Part shown: piece after piece, positions 42,933 through 51,935 of the stretch
Layout: the number at the start of each line of letters is the position of its first letter
Position numbering within the stretch: the first letter of the stretch is position 1
Source of the DNA: Brenneria goodwinii
Lineage (GTDB): Bacteria; Pseudomonadota; Gammaproteobacteria; Enterobacterales; Enterobacteriaceae
Assembly: GCF_002291445.1 (NCBI RefSeq)
Contig: NZ_CP014137.1
Span: 1,364,001 to 1,428,000 of the forward strand
Direction: 5' to 3'
Length of the DNA: 64,000 bases
The notes under the pieces: generated by a model
Told to the model about the DNA's origin: nothing
Seen by the model: only the letters and a program-made list of their open reading frames with translations
The model's database searches: none
Made by a program: the position numbers and the translations under genes

Positions 42933-44624
42933 TCAGGCCGTAGCCCGCTGTAATGGGGCCGCATGTCGCTGGCCGCGCGGGACCGCGTCAATCAGCAGCC
43001 GGGTGTAGGGATGCTGCGGCTGTTGCCAGATCCGGCGGTGATCGCCGCTTTCCACGCAGCGCCCGTACTGCATCACCATCACCCGGTCGGCGATATAACG
43101 CACCACCGCCAGGTCGTGAGAGATGAACAGCAACGACAGTCCCATATCGTTTTTTAGCTCCACCAGCAGGTTGAGAATCTGGGCCTGGATGGAAACATCG
43201 AGCGCCGAGACCGGTTCATCGCAGATGACCAGCCGCGGCTGTACGATCAGCGCCCTGGCGATGCCGATGCGCTGGCGCTGACCGCCGGAAAACTCATGCG
43301 GGTAACGGTCCAGGCTATTCTGCGCCAGCCCGACGCGATCGATCATCCGCCGGACCCTGCGCCGGCGCTCGGCCTTATCGCCAATACCATGCACGATCAG
43401 CGGTATTTCAAGAATATGGCGGATATCGTGACGGGGATTGAGCGAGGCATAGGGATCCTGAAATATCATCTGCACCTGGCGGCGCAGCGGCTGCAACTGC
43501 GACTCCTTCAGGCGGGTAATGTCCTTACCGTCGAGGATCACCTGCCCCTGCGCGGACGGCAGCAGGCGCAGGATGGTTTTCGACAACGTGGACTTGCCGC
43601 AGCCGGATTCGCCCACCAGCCCCAGCGTCTCGCCGGGAAAAATATCCAGCGACACATCGTCCACGGCGGCGATGCGGCCCTGCGCCGTCTGGTATTCGGT
43701 GCGAATATTCTTCAACGATAGCAGCGCACGCCCCGTCCGGTCAGGCGTGCGAGCGGGCAGCGCCGGCGGCGTGAACAGGGTGAACGTCGGCTCGCCGTTT
43801 TCCGTACCGTGGCGGATTTCCGCCAGCCGGCCGGTGTGATAGTGCGTATCCTGTTCCATATGCAACGACGTCGCGAGCAGCCCTTGCGTATAGCGGTGCG
43901 TCGGCGAGGCGAACAGCTGCGCCGTCGGCGCTTCTTCCACCTTGCGGCCGGCGTACATCACGGCGACCCGGTCGGCCCAGCGCGCCACCAGTCCCAGATC
44001 GTGGGTGATCAGCAACAGACTCATCGATAGCTCGCGCCGCAGGCGATCGAGCAGCTCAAGGATCTGCGCCTGAATGGTGACATCCAGCGCCGTGGTGGGT
44101 TCGTCGGCGATCAGCAGGCGGGGCTGACAGGCGACCGCCATGGCGATCATCACCCGCTGGCGCTGGCCGCCGGATAGATTATGCGGATAGTCGTCGATGC
44201 GCCGGGTCGGCTCGGGAATTTTGACCAGATCGAGCAGCTCGATGGCCCTGGCGCGGGCAACGGCCGGCTTCAACGACTGATGCAGCCGCAGCGTTTCTTC
44301 GATCTGTTTGCCGATGGACAGCACCGGATTGAGCGAGGTCATCGGCTCCTGAAAAATCATTGAGATGGCGTTGCCGCGCAGCCGGCGCATTTTTTCCGCG
44401 GGCAGCGCCAGCAGATCCCGTCCTTCAAACAGGATGCGGCCGCTGATGCGCCCCGGTTCGGCGATCAGGCGCATCAGCGACAGGGCGGTGGCCGATTTGC
44501 CGCAGCCGGATTCGCCCACCAGCGCCAGAGTTTCTCCGTGCTGAATGGTTAGGTTTAAGCCGCGCACCGCCTGATGGCCGGGAAAGCTGACGTGCAGATC
44601 CTGAATATCCAGTAACGGCGTCAT
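42933..44624 (-). CDS. Dipeptide-type ABC transporter, fused dual ATP-binding protein
   Basis: A 563-residue double ATPase. The first half has GESGCGKSATALS near residues 37-49, FQEPMTSLNPVLSIG, LSGGQRQRVMIAMAVACQP and LLIADEPTTALDVT. The second half repeats GESGCGKSTLSKT, FSGGQRQRIGIARAL and LVICDEPVSALDVS. It serves the leftward importer. ATG 44624 overlaps the permease stop as ATGA. This is one of two such fused forms in the window, the others being split into DppD and DppF. Confidence 0.92.
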   Translation of the reverse strand: MTPLLDIQDLHVSFPGHQAVRGLNLTIQHGETLALVGESGCGKSATALSLMRLIAEPGRISGRILFEGRDLLALPAEKMRRLRGNAISMIFQEPMTSLNPVLSIGKQIEETLRLHQSLKPAVARARAIELLDLVKIPEPTRRIDDYPHNLSGGQRQRVMIAMAVACQPRLLIADEPTTALDVTIQAQILELLDRLRRELSMSLLLITHDLGLVARWADRVAVMYAGRKVEEAPTAQLFASPTHRYTQGLLATSLHMEQDTHYHTGRLAEIRHGTENGEPTFTLFTPPALPARTPDRTGRALLSLKNIRTEYQTAQGRIAAVDDVSLDIFPGETLGLVGESGCGKSTLSKTILRLLPSAQGQVILDGKDITRLKESQLQPLRRQVQMIFQDPYASLNPRHDIRHILEIPLIVHGIGDKAERRRRVRRMIDRVGLAQNSLDRYPHEFSGGQRQRIGIARALIVQPRLVICDEPVSALDVSIQAQILNLLVELKNDMGLSLLFISHDLAVVRYIADRVMVMQYGRCVESGDHRRIWQQPQHPYTRLLIDAVPRGQRHAAPLQRATA

Positions 44625-45535
44625 GCGTTTCTCTCCCGCAGGCGTGGGTTCAGCGCATCATTGAGCGCATCGCCCACCAGATTGAGTGATAACACGGTCA
44701 GCACCAGCACGCTGCCCGGCAATGCCGTCAGATACCAGGCGCTGCGCAGCGATTCGCGTCCGGCGCCGATCATCGAGCCCCAACTGACGCGGTTGGGATC
44801 GCCGAAGCCGAGGAAAGCGAGCGCCGATTCGATCAGAATGGCCGAGGCTACCATCACCGAGGTGGTGACGATAATCGACGGCAGGGCGTTCGGCAGCATC
44901 TCCTGCAGGATGATGCGCAGGCTGGAAAATCCCTGGCTGCGGGCGGCGAGCACGAAGTCGCTTTCACGCAGCGTGCGAAACTCGGCGCGCACCAGACGCG
45001 CGATGGTCGGCCAGGAGGCGATGCCGATGGCGGTGGAGATCAGCGTTACCGACGGCTGGCCGATGGCTACCAGCACCACCACCAGCAGGAAGGTGGGGAA
45101 GGTCTGGAATAGTTCTGTGATATGTACCAGCACGCTATCGATGCGGCCGCCGAAATAACCGGCCAGACTGCCTACCAGCGTACCGATGAGCAGGCTTACC
45201 AGCACCGCGCAGAAGCCAATCAGCAGCGATACCTGCGCACCGTGGACGATGCCGGCGGCGACGTCGCGGCCCAGGGAGTCGGTTCCCAACGGGTAGTTGG
45301 CGTCTTGTCCCGGCCACAGGAACGGCTGCGCCGCCATATCGAGGGGATCGCCGGGATAGGCGAAAGGAGCGATCATCGCCATAAGAAACACCGCCAGAAG
45401 CAACAGTAACCCGGCCAATCCGGCCGGATTGCGCAGAAAGTCGCGGACCGCTGGCGGCAGACGGAAGGTTTTCTCTGGCGGCGGGATAATGCCGTTGGCC
45501 GGCGCCGTGGTGCCTTCAGCGTGCGAGTTTTTCAT
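44621..45535 (-). CDS. Dipeptide-type ABC transporter permease (DppC-like)
   Basis: A 304-residue permease with a hydrophilic N-terminal 28 residues, then RDFLRNPAGLAGLLLLLAVF. NYPLGTDSLGRDVAAGIVHG is the DppC motif, and the EAA loop is LRESDFVLAARSQGFSSLRI with EMLPNALP. It begins one base after its partner's stop, so coupling is by reinitiation. Confidence 0.9.
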   Translation of the reverse strand: MKNSHAEGTTAPANGIIPPPEKTFRLPPAVRDFLRNPAGLAGLLLLLAVFLMAMIAPFAYPGDPLDMAAQPFLWPGQDANYPLGTDSLGRDVAAGIVHGAQVSLLIGFCAVLVSLLIGTLVGSLAGYFGGRIDSVLVHITELFQTFPTFLLVVVLVAIGQPSVTLISTAIGIASWPTIARLVRAEFRTLRESDFVLAARSQGFSSLRIILQEMLPNALPSIIVTTSVMVASAILIESALAFLGFGDPNRVSWGSMIGAGRESLRSAWYLTALPGSVLVLTVLSLNLVGDALNDALNPRLRERNA

Positions 45536-45536
45536 A

Positions 45537-46523
45537 TCAGCTTACCTTGATACGGGGATCGAGCCAGGATTGCAGCAAATCAACCAGCACGTTGGCGATA
45601 ATGACCAGCAGGGCGGACAACAGCAGTACGCCAAGCAGCACGTTGAAATCACGCGCCAGTACGGCGTCCAGCGCCAGACGTCCTAGCCCCGGCCAACTGA
45701 ACACGGTTTCCACCACCGCCGCGCCGCCCAATAGGTTGCCGAAATGCATGCCGGCGACGGTCGTGATGGGCAGCAGCGCGCAGCGCAGGATATGACGCAC
45801 CGTCACCGCCAGCGGCGCCAGTCCCTTGGCGTGCGCGGTGCGGACAAAATCCTGCCGGCTGATTTCCAGCATGGCGGCGCGGGTCAGACGGGCGTAGATG
45901 GCGATGAAAAAGCTGCTAAGCGCCAGTACCGGCAGCGCCGCGTGGCGCAACATATCCTGAACGTAGGCCCAGCCGCTCAGGTCGGCGCCGATAGTGATAT
46001 TGCCGCCGCTCGGCAGCCAGTCGAGATGGACGGAAAATACGATAAGCGCCATCAGACCAATCCAGAAACCGGGTGTGGAGTAGAGCAGCAGGGCCAGCAG
46101 CGACAGCAGACGATCCGGCCATTTCCCTGCCCATACGGCCATGATGACGCCCAGAACGATACCGACGATAACGGCGGTTATTTGTGAAAGCAGCATCAAA
46201 AACAGCGTGCCGGGCAGGCGGGATAAGATCAGCTCCATTACCGGCGCGTTATAGCGTGGAGAAAACCCCAGACTGAAATGCGCCAGGTTATTCAGGTAGC
46301 GATACAACTGTTGCAGAATCGGCAGGTCGAGTCCGAACTGGCCGCGCAGTTGGGCCATGGCGTCCGCGGTGGCGCCGCCCGATTCGCCGGCCAGCACGTC
46401 CACGGCGTCGCCCGGAACCAGCTGCAGCAGGAAAAAAACCACGATAACGATACCGATGGCGGTTGGCAGCGCATGGAGTACCGTGCGCCGCAGGACGCCC
46501 CATGTTCGGGAAAATTTACTCAT
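45537..46523 (-). CDS. Dipeptide-type ABC transporter permease (DppB-like)
   Basis: A 328-residue permease. VLHALPTAIGIVIVVFFLLQ and LVPGDAVDVLAGES open it; the EAA loop is VRTAHAKGLAPLAVTVRHIL, and the C terminus LLQSWLDPRIKVS is diagnostic. AAAAGGAAGACG precedes ATG 46523. It lies 52 bp after the SBP stop. Confidence 0.9.
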   Translation of the reverse strand: MSKFSRTWGVLRRTVLHALPTAIGIVIVVFFLLQLVPGDAVDVLAGESGGATADAMAQLRGQFGLDLPILQQLYRYLNNLAHFSLGFSPRYNAPVMELILSRLPGTLFLMLLSQITAVIVGIVLGVIMAVWAGKWPDRLLSLLALLLYSTPGFWIGLMALIVFSVHLDWLPSGGNITIGADLSGWAYVQDMLRHAALPVLALSSFFIAIYARLTRAAMLEISRQDFVRTAHAKGLAPLAVTVRHILRCALLPITTVAGMHFGNLLGGAAVVETVFSWPGLGRLALDAVLARDFNVLLGVLLLSALLVIIANVLVDLLQSWLDPRIKVS

Positions 46524-46574
46524 CGTCTTCCTTTTGCGTTTATCACCGTTTACCTCGGCAGGGGGCGATGTGGC

Positions 46575-48161
46575 CTACTGTTCCAGCCAGACGTCGGCCA
46601 TGGAACCATTGACGCCCTGGATATCGGTCAAGTGGTTGTGAACGCGCGGGTTGTAGAGGGTCAGACGTTTAAGCTGCAACAGGTTTAGGTCGGGTAAGTC
46701 CGTCATCACGATGCGCTGGAACGCTTTATACAGCTCCGCCCGTTTGGCCGAATCGATCTCCACCGCGGCCTGCTCCAGCAGGCGGTCGACTTCTGGATTG
46801 CTGTAGTGGGAACCGTTGCCGAAGGGCACGCCGGGCTTGAACGCCTGCGACCAGTACAGGCGCTGCACGCCTACCGCCGGATCGAACAGGTTGGAGATGG
46901 AATGGTTGGTAAAATCGAAATCGCGGTCGGTATACACCCGCTTGATATAGGTGGCGAAATCCTGCGAACGGATGACGACGTCGATCCCCACCTTGGCCAG
47001 CGCGGACTTAATATATTCCGCCACGCGCTTGAAACCATCGCCGTACGGCATGTAGTCGTGAGTCAGGCGAAAACGGATACCGTTGGCCTGACGAGGGAAA
47101 CCGGCTTCATCCAGCAACTGCTCGGCCCGTTTGATATCGAAAGCATAGGGCGAGGGCGTATTGTCGTGAAACTGGGCCAGTTCAGGCGTGATGGGCGTCG
47201 GGGAGTTGACCGCATAGCCGTACCACACCACGTTTTTCAGCACCTCGCGGTTAATGCTATGCGCGATGGCCTGGCGCACTTTCAGGTTCTTCAGATAGGG
47301 ATTATCCAGGTTGAACTCGATGCGGGTCTGGGTCGGACCGTAGCCGTAGCCGCCGGTTTCAATACCCAACTTGCCGTTGGTCTTGATGCGTTCGATTTCG
47401 CTTAGCGGCACCGGAGATTCGCTGCCCAGATCGAGCGCGCCGGTTTCGAAAGCAATGGCGCGGGTGGCCGCGTCGGGAATAAATTTCACCACCAACTGAT
47501 CGATATAAGGTTTCGGGCGCTCCCAATAGTTCGGATTGCGCAGGTAGATGATATGGCTGCCGCGCACCCACTCTTTAAAAATAAACGGGCCGGTGCCGAT
47601 GGGCGCGGCGTTGTGCGGATTGCTGCGGATATCGGTCCCTTCATACAGGTGACGGGGGACAATGGGTGCTTCGTTGGCGGAGAAAGCGCTGATGAGATAG
47701 GGCGCAGGCTGCGACAGTTCGACGACGGCGGTATAGGGATCGGGCGTTTTCACGTCGCTGACGCTGGCGAAGGTGCCCTGGCCGCGGGAATTGTATTTTT
47801 TCACCGCGAGAATGGAAAAGGCGACATCGGCGGAGGTGAAGTCTTTACCGTCGTGCCACTTGACCCCCTGGCGTAAATGGAAGGTATAGCTTTTGCCGTC
47901 CGGGCCGATCTCCCAACGGGTGGCTAACTGCGGTATCGGCTTGAGATCGAAGTCATAGCTCAGCAGTCCCTCAATCACCTTGGCGTTGACCTTCAGGATC
48001 GGCCCCGCGGTGTTGACCAGCGTGGTCAACACCGGCGGCTCCGGCTCCACCAAAAAATTCAGCGTACCGCCGCGCTGCGGTGTTTGCCCGTCCGCCTGAA
48101 CGTTGGCGATGGCGAACGAACTGATTAAAAACAGCAGCGGGAGGACAATTCGTTTGTTCAT
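46575..48161 (-). CDS. Dipeptide-type ABC substrate-binding protein
   Basis: A 528-residue SBP_bac_5 protein from ATG 48161, giving the signal peptide MNKRIVLPLLFLISSFAIAN with cleavage near VQADGQ; an ATG at 48182 adds seven residues but weakens the signal. Body motifs are GGTLNFLVEPEPPVL, YTFHLRQGVKWHDGKDF, APIGTGPFIFKEW and YFNLDNPYLKNLKVRQAIAH-like text near residue 300. It heads the leftward importer-SDR-DadA operon and has two copies of a 16-bp dyad upstream. Confidence 0.88.
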   Translation of the reverse strand: MNKRIVLPLLFLISSFAIANVQADGQTPQRGGTLNFLVEPEPPVLTTLVNTAGPILKVNAKVIEGLLSYDFDLKPIPQLATRWEIGPDGKSYTFHLRQGVKWHDGKDFTSADVAFSILAVKKYNSRGQGTFASVSDVKTPDPYTAVVELSQPAPYLISAFSANEAPIVPRHLYEGTDIRSNPHNAAPIGTGPFIFKEWVRGSHIIYLRNPNYWERPKPYIDQLVVKFIPDAATRAIAFETGALDLGSESPVPLSEIERIKTNGKLGIETGGYGYGPTQTRIEFNLDNPYLKNLKVRQAIAHSINREVLKNVVWYGYAVNSPTPITPELAQFHDNTPSPYAFDIKRAEQLLDEAGFPRQANGIRFRLTHDYMPYGDGFKRVAEYIKSALAKVGIDVVIRSQDFATYIKRVYTDRDFDFTNHSISNLFDPAVGVQRLYWSQAFKPGVPFGNGSHYSNPEVDRLLEQAAVEIDSAKRAELYKAFQRIVMTDLPDLNLLQLKRLTLYNPRVHNHLTDIQGVNGSMADVWLEQ

Positions 48162-48184
48162 CTTTTTCGGCCCTGTCGTCATCC

Positions 48185-48337
48185 AGGCATGTCATATGCC
48201 GGCGTGTGCTAACAAACTCGCCGGTGAAGCCGAGATACCCGGGGCGACCACGGGGGTGAGGCGTCCCTGCGGGAACCTCCCCCCGCGTTTCCCCTAAATA
48301 ACAGGCTTTACCGACAGTCTGAGGCATGTCATATGCC
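48185..48337. repeat. Paired 16-bp dyad repeats flanking a GC-rich 121-bp insert
   Basis: AGGCATGTCATATGCC (GGCAT-n5-ATGCC) occurs at 48185-48200 and 48322-48337, identical and 137 bp apart, upstream of the SBP start at 48161. They may be a pair of operator half-sites. Alternatively they are a target duplication around an inserted, GC-rich element, because the DNA between them is much richer in GC than its flanks. Confidence 0.5.
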
Positions 48338-48470
48338 TTTATTTTGAAATAACTGTCGTCATCGTATTGGAACGGTTATTTAAAACGAACGTTTAAATTT
48401 AGCTATGCTTGGCTAAAAAATGCATAATCGGCGCGCGCGATGGCGAATCGGCAGTTAGCGGGGAATAAAC

Positions 48471-48536
48471 CGGTGAGAAAACTCACCGCTTGCGCCGGGC
48501 CGGCGCTTTGTCCTGCAACTCGAATTATTTAGCATA
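48471..48536. repeat. Hairpin plus dispersed enterobacterial repeat
   Basis: CGGTGAG-aaaa-CTCACCG (48471-48488) is a perfect 7-bp stem. Shortly after comes CTGCAACTCGAATTATTTAG (48513-48532), the inverse of the dispersed motif CTAAATAATTCGAGTTGCAG, related to 3801-3831. Confidence 0.45.
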
Positions 48537-48738
48537 TCTATTGATAATAACAGCGGAAAACTTCATTTGATTAAAGCGATTCTGGTGATAAAAAAGAAGT
48601 TAAAAATGAGATAATGCCGGCAACGTTTATTCGTCTTGTGCATAACCAAAGCATAAATAATCACTTCGTTTTTTACGGATATGCGCTTAACTGGGATGGT
48701 GTATTCAGGTTGGTTTGCAACGCAAGGAGAATGGCAAT

Positions 48739-48927
48739 ATGAAACTCAACTGGTTTACCGGAATATTGGGTTCATTACGCGGCCAGGCCAATCGCTTAGC
48801 GCCGTCCGGGGTGTCCGCGCCGGATAGTTCGGGCGTAACGGAAGTCATTCTTTCTATGGGATATATTTATGGCATCGAAACGGGATATGTTTATCTGGTA
48901 CCAGTTCGAACGGAAACGCAACAGTAA
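48739..48927 (+). CDS. Hypothetical small protein, 62 residues
   Basis: ATG 48739 has AAGGAGAATGGCAAT directly upstream, the best Shine-Dalgarno of this stretch. The protein begins MKLNWFTGILGSLRGQANRL, is uncharged in the middle and ends in a hydrophobic-aromatic strand (GYIYGIETGYVYLVPV). It has no signal peptide or known domain. It overlaps the next small ORF by 59 bp in another frame. Real or decayed, it lies just before the MetQ-type operon. Confidence 0.4.
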   Translation: MKLNWFTGILGSLRGQANRLAPSGVSAPDSSGVTEVILSMGYIYGIETGYVYLVPVRTETQQ

Positions 48928-49000
48928 TTACCGTCGCCTGGTTCGCCAGAGTTACTGGAATGAACTGTGCATTGGAAAACGCGGTAATCCTTATTTCTAA
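48869..49000 (+). CDS. Possible small basic protein, 43 residues, overlapping the 62-residue ORF
   Basis: It starts at ATG 48869 in the +1 frame of the preceding ORF, with a weak GGGAT upstream, and ends at TAA 48998-49000. The peptide MASKRDMFIWYQFERKR and then YRRLVRQSYWNEL is strongly basic and aromatic, unlike random out-of-frame sequence. The two frames may be one broken gene or a coupled pair. No family recognised. Confidence 0.25.
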   Translation: MASKRDMFIWYQFERKRNSNYRRLVRQSYWNELCIGKRGNPYF

Positions 49001-49172
49001 AATTAATCATCGTATTTTTTAGGTTAACTATTCCCCCTGATAAGGGGGACACATTAATAACAAGGTTTCGAACTTTTTCAGCAATCCGAATAATAATACC
49101 AGCCAATTTTTAATTGTTTTAATTTAAGGGGTATTAGCAAGGATATATTATGCTGATGAGGAAATATAAATA
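49001..49172. other. Upstream region of the MetQ-type operon
   Basis: AT-rich. It contains the hairpin CCCCCT-gata-AGGGGG (49033-49048) without a following T-run. A regulatory role is possible, but no riboswitch fold is recognised. Confidence 0.35.
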
Positions 49173-50015
49173 ATGAAAAGCGGCAATATAAGAGTATTCG
49201 GCAGGGGATGCGCGGGCGTGCTGCTGGCATTGGCGCTGGCAGCGGCGGCCCAGGCGGCGGAGGTAGTGAAGATCGGCTCCACCGCCGGCGCGACGTCCGA
49301 TGCCATACTGGCAGCCATCGACGACGCCAAAGCCCAGGGTATTGACGTGCAATTGGTGGAATTTACCGACTGGACGCTGCCGAATGAAGCGTTAAACAAC
49401 GGCGATATCGATCTGAATTTTTTTCAGCACGAACCGTTCCTGCAAAACGCCATCAAAGAACGCGGTTATAAGCTACAGAATATCGGTTTCGGACTGCTCC
49501 AGAATATCGGCATCTACTCGAACAAGATAACCGACCTGAAGGATGTGCCGGATCGGGCAAAAGTCGGCGTGCCTAACGATCCGGTCAATCAGGGGCGGGG
49601 ACTGCTGCTGTTGCAGAAGGCCGGGCTGATCAAACTGCGCAACGGCGACGCCACTGACGCGACGCTGGATGATATCAGCGAGAATCCGCATCAGCTGCAA
49701 TTCTTTGAGATCGAAGGACCGCAGCTGATTCGTTCATTGCAGGATCTGGATTTGTCCGTTGTCTGGCCCTCCTATTTCTTCAATGCCGGCACGCCGCAAA
49801 AGGCCAGTGAAGCGTTGTTGTACTCCGGGGTAAGCGATAGCTACTACGCCATGCGCTTCACGGCGCGCAGCGATCGCGCCAACGATCCGCTATTGAAAAA
49901 ATTTGTCGAGATCTACCAGAACTCCTCGGCAGTGCGCAAAATGATTGCCGAACGTTTTAATAACGATCCTAATCTGTATGCGTTGCCCTGGCTGAAGGAT
50001 GGACAAAAGCCATGA
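49173..50015 (+). CDS. MetQ/NlpA-family ABC substrate-binding protein
   Basis: A 280-residue binding protein. Signal peptide residues 1-28 (LLALALAAAAQAAEV) lack a lipobox Cys at the cleavage site, unlike typical MetQ. The family motifs VVKIGSTAGATSDAILAAI, DIDLNFFQHEPFLQNA and GVPNDPVNQGRGLLLLQKAG are present. MetQ binds methionine; relatives bind other amino acids or sulfur compounds. Here the partner gene is an M20 amidohydrolase, so the ligand may be a small amino-acid conjugate. Confidence 0.87.
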   Translation: MKSGNIRVFGRGCAGVLLALALAAAAQAAEVVKIGSTAGATSDAILAAIDDAKAQGIDVQLVEFTDWTLPNEALNNGDIDLNFFQHEPFLQNAIKERGYKLQNIGFGLLQNIGIYSNKITDLKDVPDRAKVGVPNDPVNQGRGLLLLQKAGLIKLRNGDATDATLDDISENPHQLQFFEIEGPQLIRSLQDLDLSVVWPSYFFNAGTPQKASEALLYSGVSDSYYAMRFTARSDRANDPLLKKFVEIYQNSSAVRKMIAERFNNDPNLYALPWLKDGQKP

Positions 50016-51193
50016 GGCAGGCGGCTACGGCATTGAAAGCGGCGCCGGTTTTTCTGGATAACGGGGCGGACGCGCATCCCGCCGGCGTACCGCTCTCCGT
50101 GGCGAAGCGTCGCGGCCGTGGCGCCGGTTCGGTGACATTCGATAATATTTCCCGCATTTACCGGTCATCCAATGCGTCGGTAGAGGCGCTGCGGAACATT
50201 AGCCTGGAGATCCCCGCAGGCTGTGTTTTCGGCATTATAGGCCGCAGCGGGGCGGGTAAATCCACGCTGCTGCGTACCATTAATCGTCTGGATAAACCCA
50301 CGACCGGCAAGGTTCTGATCGATGGCGTGGATATCGCTAAGCTGAGCGAGTCCGAACTGGTTAGCCTGCGCCGTCGTATTGGTATGATCTTTCAGCATTT
50401 CAATCTGCTGTCGGCCAAAACGGTGTGGGAGAATATCGCGCTGCCGTTGAAGGTGTCGGGCGTGACGAAGGCGGAAATCGAGCGGCGCGTCGCCGAGCTT
50501 TTAGCGCTGGTGGGGCTACAGGATAAACATCATGTTTATCCAAGCCGGCTCTCCGGCGGACAAAAACAGCGCGTGGGCATCGCCAGAGCGCTGGCCACCT
50601 CGCCGGAGATTCTGCTGTGCGATGAGGCCACCTCGGCGTTGGATCCCGAAACCACGCAAGCCATTCTGCAATTGCTGCGCGATATCAATCGCCGTCTGGG
50701 CATCACCATCATCCTGATTACGCATGAAATGAGCGTGATTCGGGCCATCGCCGATCGGGTGCTGGTATTGGAGCAGGGACGCATCGCCGAATCGGGGGAT
50801 GTGTGGCAAGTATTCGGCTCGCCGCGGCACGAAGCGACCAAGGCTTTGTTGGCGCCGTTGCGGCAGGATTTGCCGGACGACTTACGCCGCCGTCTGCAAT
50901 CCCAGCCATTGCCGGACGGCGTCGTCAGCGAACGGATTCTGCAACTATCCTACACCGGCGAGGGCGGGCTGGAGCCGGATTGCTCCCGTATCGCCCAGGT
51001 ATTGCAGACTCCGGTTCGCCTGATACACGGCGGGATGGATCGCATTCAAGGCCATGCCTATGGCCGCCTGTTATTGGCGATGCCGGGCGATGCGCCGCTG
51101 CCTGATTTGGCCGGGCTTACGCAAGGCCCGCAGGCCGTTGCGCATCACATCGAGGTGATTGGTTATGTTCCTGTCGCTCACTATTCCATTTAA
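50012..51193 (+). CDS. MetN-family ABC ATP-binding protein with NIL domain
   Basis: 393 residues. Walker A GRSGAGKST at 78-86, signature LSGGQKQRVGIARAL, Walker B ILLCDEATSALDPE, H-loop LITHE, and a C-terminal NIL regulatory domain (about 305-393). A 40-residue N-terminal extension precedes the usual start; ATG 50012 overlaps the MetQ-type stop as ATGA, but a later start cannot be excluded. The NIL domain in MetN senses substrate. Confidence 0.88.
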   Translation: MRQAATALKAAPVFLDNGADAHPAGVPLSVAKRRGRGAGSVTFDNISRIYRSSNASVEALRNISLEIPAGCVFGIIGRSGAGKSTLLRTINRLDKPTTGKVLIDGVDIAKLSESELVSLRRRIGMIFQHFNLLSAKTVWENIALPLKVSGVTKAEIERRVAELLALVGLQDKHHVYPSRLSGGQKQRVGIARALATSPEILLCDEATSALDPETTQAILQLLRDINRRLGITIILITHEMSVIRAIADRVLVLEQGRIAESGDVWQVFGSPRHEATKALLAPLRQDLPDDLRRRLQSQPLPDGVVSERILQLSYTGEGGLEPDCSRIAQVLQTPVRLIHGGMDRIQGHAYGRLLLAMPGDAPLPDLAGLTQGPQAVAHHIEVIGYVPVAHYSI

Positions 51194-51827
51194 CCGTTAT
51201 ATACAGGCGCTTCTCGATACGCTGACCATGGTCGGCGTATCCGGTTTCATCGCCTTTTTAGCCGGGATCCCGCTGGCCGTGACGTTGATTGTCACCGCGC
51301 CCGGCGGCTTTCTGCCGTCTCCTCGTTTCAACCGCATTGTCGGCGGCGTGATCAATGGTTTTCGCGCCACGCCTTTTATTGTGCTGTTGGTGGCGCTGCT
51401 CCCGTTTACCCGCTGGGTGGCCGGCACCACCATCGGTGTTTGGGCGGCCGTGGTGCCGATGGCGATTAGCGCCACGCCGTTTTTCGCCCGTATCGTCGAA
51501 GTCAATCTGCGCGAGGTCGATCCCGGACTGGTTGAGGCGGCCCAGGCGATGGGATGTAAAAAGTGGGACATTGTGCGGCATGTCTATCTGTCTGAAGCGC
51601 TGCCGGGCATTGTCGGCGGTTTAACCATTACGCTGGTGGCGTTGATCGGTTCGTCTGCGATGGCGGGAGCCGTGGGCGCGGGGGGATTGGGTGATTTGGC
51701 GATCCGTTATGGCTATCAGCGTTTTGATACGCAGGTGATGGTCATCGTCATCGCCGTGCTGATCGCCATGGTTACCGTGGTGCAATTGACCGGCGATCGG
51801 TATGCGCGTTGGCTTCGGGATCGCTGA
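51165..51827 (+). CDS. MetI-family ABC permease
   Basis: A 220-residue permease with five or so helices; QALLDTLTMVGVSGFIAFLA opens it, and VNLREVDPGLVEAAQAMGCK and WDIVRHVYLSEALPGIVGGL are the EAA loop. It begins inside the ATPase frame (GAGG 9 nt before ATG 51165; the TTG at 51159 is less likely). It completes the MetQNI-type importer. Confidence 0.88.
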   Translation: MFLSLTIPFNRYIQALLDTLTMVGVSGFIAFLAGIPLAVTLIVTAPGGFLPSPRFNRIVGGVINGFRATPFIVLLVALLPFTRWVAGTTIGVWAAVVPMAISATPFFARIVEVNLREVDPGLVEAAQAMGCKKWDIVRHVYLSEALPGIVGGLTITLVALIGSSAMAGAVGAGGLGDLAIRYGYQRFDTQVMVIVIAVLIAMVTVVQLTGDRYARWLRDR

Positions 51828-51935
51828 AACGGCTTAATTAAAAAATGCATATAGAAAGCAAAAATCGGTACTTTTAATTATTAGATGCTCCGCGTTAACT
51901 ATGAACCTCTGTTTCAATAACCGGGTGACAAGAGT

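Noticed and set aside
49033..49048. CCCCCT-GATA-AGGGGG hairpin as terminator or riboswitch
   Set aside because: No T-run on either strand and no known aptamer pattern around it.
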